From: Atopsyche davidsoni
Taxonomy: Eukaryota > Arthropoda > Insecta > Trichoptera > Hydrobiosidae
Direction: 5' to 3'
Assembly: GCA_022113835.1 (NCBI GenBank)
Contig: JAILWY010000007.1
Location: 11,509,001 to 11,573,000 of the forward strand
DNA length: 64,000 nucleotides
Notes under the pieces: model-generated
Seen by the model: the letters and a program-made list of their open reading frames with translations, nothing else
What the model was told of the DNA's origin: nothing
Database searches by the model: none
Made by a program: the position numbers and the translations under genes
In this document: one piece after another, positions 59,501 through 64,000 of the stretch
Position numbering within the stretch: position 1 is the stretch's first letter
Layout of the letters: the number at the start of each line of letters is the position of its first letter

Positions 59501-60909
59501 TTTCTTTTCGTGTTTAATATTCCATGTGGTTATATCCAAGGGATTACTATATAAATGTGTAAACGTTCTCGGCAATTGGTAGTTTTGGTATACAAACTGT
59601 TCCGTTGCCCTATTCTCTTATGACTGCTACGTAGTGTTAATGAACGGGCGACAACCTGAGGCCGGGGTTTCTAATCATTACCTCCAATACTGTCTGTCTT
59701 CGGTCCGTTGCTTTTATAAGTTGTACTCTCTCCGAGGGGCGTCGTCCGTCGTTTGTGTACATATGAAATAAAATCAACATATTGTTATTACTTACTATTA
59801 TTATGAGTATTATAAAAGAGCTAATAAATTACATATGAATGATTAAGTAAACATCTTATTACCTATATATCATGTATAAAGTATGTGTGTAAGAAGGATC
59901 CAGTAAATCTGATATAACATTACACAAGCATTTTTCTTTTTTTTCTTTTACTTTTGTTTACACTTTACAAATACACACGGGTGCCTCGCAATTTTTCTGC
60001 TAAGGAAGCATTTCAAGGGTGGTTTTGAAATATAAACTTTGTGCTCCGATAACCTGAATAACAATATTGTAATGAACAAACCACAAACCTGAAAACAAGA
60101 TTTGATCCAAAAGTACGCAAAGATTTAGTTTATAATAGGCTTCCTTTTATTAAATGAACATTATGTAAACGTGACAAAACATTGTTTTGAGGTTTTTTAA
60201 TAGTTATTAAGATCTGATAGCAAAGCAATGAATGTTTACTTAACGTTTAAAAAATAAATTTAGTTTTAATGTATATTTTAAAATTTGTTACTTTTCATAC
60301 ATGAATTTAAATAGTAACTATTAGTTTTATATTACTTTGCTTTTATATTTTTTATGCAATGAAGATAATCTTATTTTAGTCTTATCAATAAGATAATCTT
60401 AATTGGGAATTAATTAGAAGCTTATAATTATATAAAAATGATAAGCTTTTGTACCAAGATTTTATAATATTTCAACTAATGATTAATTTTAAAAAATATT
60501 ATACATATGAAACAGGCCACATACTAGAAATTATAAAAGTAATTTTATAATTAATGTTTTATAATAATAATTAATTCTTTAGAACAGAATTGAAAAACTC
60601 AAAAGGCAGGAGTAATTGCATCAATTTAGAAATTTCTAACTATTCAACTGAAAAACACCAATAATACTTATTTAATTTCATAAATAAAATATATAAAACT
60701 ATACGTAATACAATTTGGATAGTCGTTGAAAAATGTAACCTAATTTAATATTAATCTAATTTTATTTAAGCAAGTAAATAAAATTATGTACTAAAATAGA
60801 AAATTGTATTTTAGTACAAAAATAGGCTTTTGCTGCTACTTCATTGGATTTCATAACAATTATAAGCTGTTTTACACTTTACCTCCTTATGTACGCATTA
60901 AGCGTAGTT

Positions 60910-60975
60910 GTGTGTGGGTGAGTGAAGGGGTTGGTGGGTGTGGGTGTGAGTGTGGGTGAGAGTGTGGGTGTGGGG
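60910..60975. repeat. GTGGGTG/GTGAGTG-rich simple repeat
   Basis: Irregular GTGGGTGTGAGTGTGGGTGA-type low-complexity tract downstream of sdt. Confidence 0.85.
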
Positions 60976-62804
60976 AGAGGGATGTTGTATGCGACAAACA
61001 AACGCGACACGATGGCAATAAGGATAGCCTTTCCCCTCTCAAGATTAAAAAAAACCTAGGGTTATTTTATAGATAAGCGTCTATTGAACTGGAATATGCA
61101 ACAACAGCCTCCTAACCGGCAAGTGACTGAAAAAAAAATGATGTATGCGACAATTGAACACACCAAGTAAGCGCCTGTTAGACTCAAAATATGCAACCGC
61201 AGCCTCCTGATCGACAGTAAATAAAGGTACAAGTATGAATATGCCCTTATTTAGACTGAAAACCTATCTCATCTGAAAGTGTATCTTATTCACAAAATAT
61301 AAAATAAACTTAAAAATTACAATCAAAAATGTGTTGCACCAAGGCTCATAATATTTATCAACAAATGTGCCTGTAATAAATATAATTTCATTCGGACAAT
61401 GTGAAATCGCAATTCGCGGAAGCACGCGGCCTTTTATCATTCGCCAGTGCGGGATAAGTTTATCTCCTCGAAGGCTAAAAATATCCCCCGGCGGATATGA
61501 CCTTTGAAGCTCTCGTCTCTCCCGAATCCAATAACGTCCGACTTCTGTATAAAACACTACATTAGCCGTAAATGGCTAACACGCGTCACTAGCGAGTGTT
61601 GCCAGACAAGCTTATTATAATTCATTAGATTTTATATTCATTTATAATAATAATACTTGTGCTTTCTTTGTTTAGAAAATGTATGGCATTATGAAAAAAA
61701 TATTGCTGCTCAAAGTTTGAGCAAGCAGTTTTATTCATATTAACTTTATTATACAACAGGAAGACACCCGCAAAAGAATAAATAGGCAAGCAATTCCAGC
61801 TTTGTTTAGAGTGTTTTTTTTTGTATCCTGGAGAGAATGTATAATTAAAACTAAAACTTTATTGCTCCACTAGGATTTTAATTCGAGACCCCATGGTCAC
61901 CAAGCATGCCACAATAATAGTTTTTCAATATCACCATGAGTGAATAATATACGTTTTTGGAATTAACTACGCTGAAAAATAAAGCCTTAAGTTGTATTTT
62001 TTTAGTTGTCTGAAATGCTATTTAAGGGCAACCGATGATTTATTACTTTTACTAACCCAATTTCACTGATTTTAAACAACATACAAAAACATACTAAATA
62101 AATATTTAGAAAATAATAATACGTGCTTCTCCATTTATCGCATTCTTTACTACATATTTTTTTTGTATTATATTCTTAAAATAGTTAAATCAAGCTCTGA
62201 AGGTAGTTATCTATGACTACACAAATTATTGAGTAAACTTACTTCTTGTTTCTTGTAGAGATTTATTATTTATAATAGTGAAAACACGATCTAGGAAATT
62301 ATTAAGATATTAATTCTTACAGCACAAATCCACCCTCTGATAACACGAAAGTCACTTGCGGAGATACTTCGAATGTTTATTGACAAGGGAGGCTATCCGA
62401 AGGCACAAGATTAGATTAATTGATTGGAGATTTAACAAGCTGTCTCGATCACTCCATCAGGTAGGCTGCTTCCTGAGTGGCCTGTCATCGATTAACAATT
62501 AACGATTAACAAATTATTATTAGAGACTTGACTATAAATTGAATATAATTTGTTAACGTGATAATTCTAAACCTCGTTATCCTAAATTTTATCTCAACTG
62601 ACAAACACATAATTCATGTTTTAAAATAATAAAAAATATTATAATAAAATGGAGTATTACAAAATAAATACCAGTTCCATTAATTAATAATAATAAATAT
62701 ATTTGAAGTGCATAGTATTTTCTATCAATATACTAAAAAAAGGATTTATAAAGTCACTCGAGCATTATTTAATAGCAACTTTACTTTCATTATAAATTTT
62801 CAAA

Positions 62805-63942
62805 ACAAATCTAACCGACGAAAAAAATCGACCTTACATTTTTAAAAAATACACCCTAATATATTTTATCCAATACTTGATTATTTTTATATTTTAAAAA
62901 TAATGTTTTATGCTAATGTTTTGTATTAATTAATTTTGAGATCAAATATTAATAAGACAGTGTCAAATTTAATTTAAAATAAGTTTTATAAATATTACCC
63001 ACATTGCCTTAATTCCTACCATTTCTTATCAAATTAATGTGGTACATGATTTTATCGGAAAAGTATATTATAGTATTAATACTGTAAGGCTTTTTATTAT
63101 TTTAATAGGTACTGGTGTTATTGTTTTAAATGTTGAGTGGGCGCATTATTACAACCCCCAAGTAAAAAAGGTACCTTTTGCAAGTGTTTGCAACATTTTC
63201 GTCTTCCAGGGAGTACACAAAACCGACAATGTCGAGGATGTTGTGTGGAACTCTGAAGAATAAATGATTTTTACTTTCCAACGAATTCGGAATTCTTAAC
63301 ATGTAACCTAACTACATTCAAAATAAACTCCCGGGAATTTAAATATAGTTTGCCATTCAATGAGTTTTTTGTTGATATTTTTACAGGCAAACCGAATTTT
63401 TACCAGACTGACTGAAAAATTTATTTTTGCATGAAAGACTACGTTGCATTACTTTTTTTATTTTAATATTTTGAATATGTGTCTGGGTTGTATATGATTT
63501 ATTTCTTCAGTAAACCCGTAATTTTGTGGGATGTGTGCAGTGGAGTGCATTCCATAGGAGCAATGAAGCATTGCTTGTTCTTGAAGATGCTTATTTATAC
63601 ATACAAAATACTTATCACCAACAAACAACATTTAAAACATCAAACTTGTTAAAATAAAAAAAGACTTACAGTATTTTAAAATAAATAAAAATATATGCAT
63701 TAATACTATTATATACTTTCCAATAGAATCATTGAATGAATTAAGGCTTTGTCTTGTCTAAGTGTTATTAAGGTTATATTTATAAAACTTATTTTAAATT
63801 AAATTTGACACTGTCTTATTGATATCTCATCTCAAAATTAGTTAATACGAAACATTAGCATTAAAAATAATCAAATATTGGATAAAAGCAATTTTGGTGC
63901 ATTTTTTTAAAATGTAAGGTCGATTAGATTTAATATAAACCC
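62805..63942. mobile_element. Candidate element with inverted repeats of about 170-190 bp
   Basis: 62805-62998 and 63772-63942 are inverted copies: TCGACCTTACATTTT, ATCCAATA, TGCTAATGTTT, CAATAAGACAGTGTCAAATT TAATTTAAAATAAG and TTTATAAATAT are shared in order on opposite strands, with small indels. The 770-bp interior holds one 74-codon ORF (63039-63263) of unknown nature. Long terminal repeats suggest a foldback-type or long-TIR DNA element. No clear target duplication was found, so it might also be an inverted duplication. Confidence 0.6.
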
Positions 63943-64000
63943 CGATGTTGTAAATTTACTTTTCTTTATAATAATAGGATGTTTGCTATGCATAAACTCA

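Larger units (their letters stand above)
55967..64000. other. sdt 3' UTR and downstream DNA
   Basis: The 3' UTR runs at least to the AATAAA at 56575 and perhaps further. Beyond that the DNA is AT-rich with short ORFs that match nothing known: a 73-codon ORF at 58025 (plus), a 97-codon ORF at 61264-61557 (minus) with SYPPGDIFSLRGDKLIP, and a 74-codon ORF at 63039-63263 (plus) inside the inverted-repeat pair. GTGGGTG-rich DNA lies at 60910-60975. No further gene could be supported. Confidence 0.55.

Noticed and set aside
61264..61557. 97-codon minus-strand ORF as a gene
   Set aside because: No recognisable domain, no splice or promoter support; kept only as a remark in the downstream region.

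Overview
The window is a piece of an animal nuclear genome, almost certainly an insect: AT-rich DNA, GT-AG introns up to about 35 kb, and many degraded transposons. It contains one recognisable gene, on the + strand: the scaffold gene stardust (sdt; vertebrate PALS1/MPP5), a MAGUK of the Crumbs apical-polarity complex. Fifteen coding exons between 4207 and 55966 join with fully consistent splice phases into 1013 codons. The first exon begins mid-codon, so the true 5' end lies upstream of the window. The protein reads: low-complexity N-terminus with two copies of the PALS1 signature HREMAVDVP, a charged coiled-coil-like segment, two L27 domains, PDZ, SH3, a basic hook and a guanylate-kinase-like domain ending at a TAG at 55964-55966.

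Layout. 1-4206: upstream intron with LINE and tRNA-like remnants. 4207-10534: three N-terminal exons; the second has a second in-phase donor that would remove 208 codons. 10535-45595: a 35 kb intron holding LINE fragments, a 151-bp satellite derived from LINE sequence, and, at 31803-41863, a 10 kb head-to-head array of a 403-bp unit. Each unit carries a tRNA-like cloverleaf with pol III A and B boxes, 12 on the minus strand and then 13 on the plus strand, apparently without any length change between units. About 320 bp after the array is a candidate alternative first exon (42186-42251) that joins in frame to the exon at 45596. 45596-52463: ECR2-like and L27 exons. 53064-55966: compact PDZ-SH3-GK exons. 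55967-64000: 3' UTR and downstream DNA with a pair of inverted repeats at about 62805-62998 and 63772-63942.

The mobile elements are a LINE family seen mostly as reverse-transcriptase C-terminal fragments, two internally deleted Tc1/mariner-like copies with matching ends and TA duplications, pogo/Tigger-like elements (one ending 65 bp before an exon), and several hairpins. The most unusual item is the tRNA-like inverted array. It could be a real amplified element, able to fold the intron into a multi-kilobase duplex, or partly an assembly product. The phase mismatch at its centre and an 11-bp direct repeat at its edges are the evidence that bears on this.
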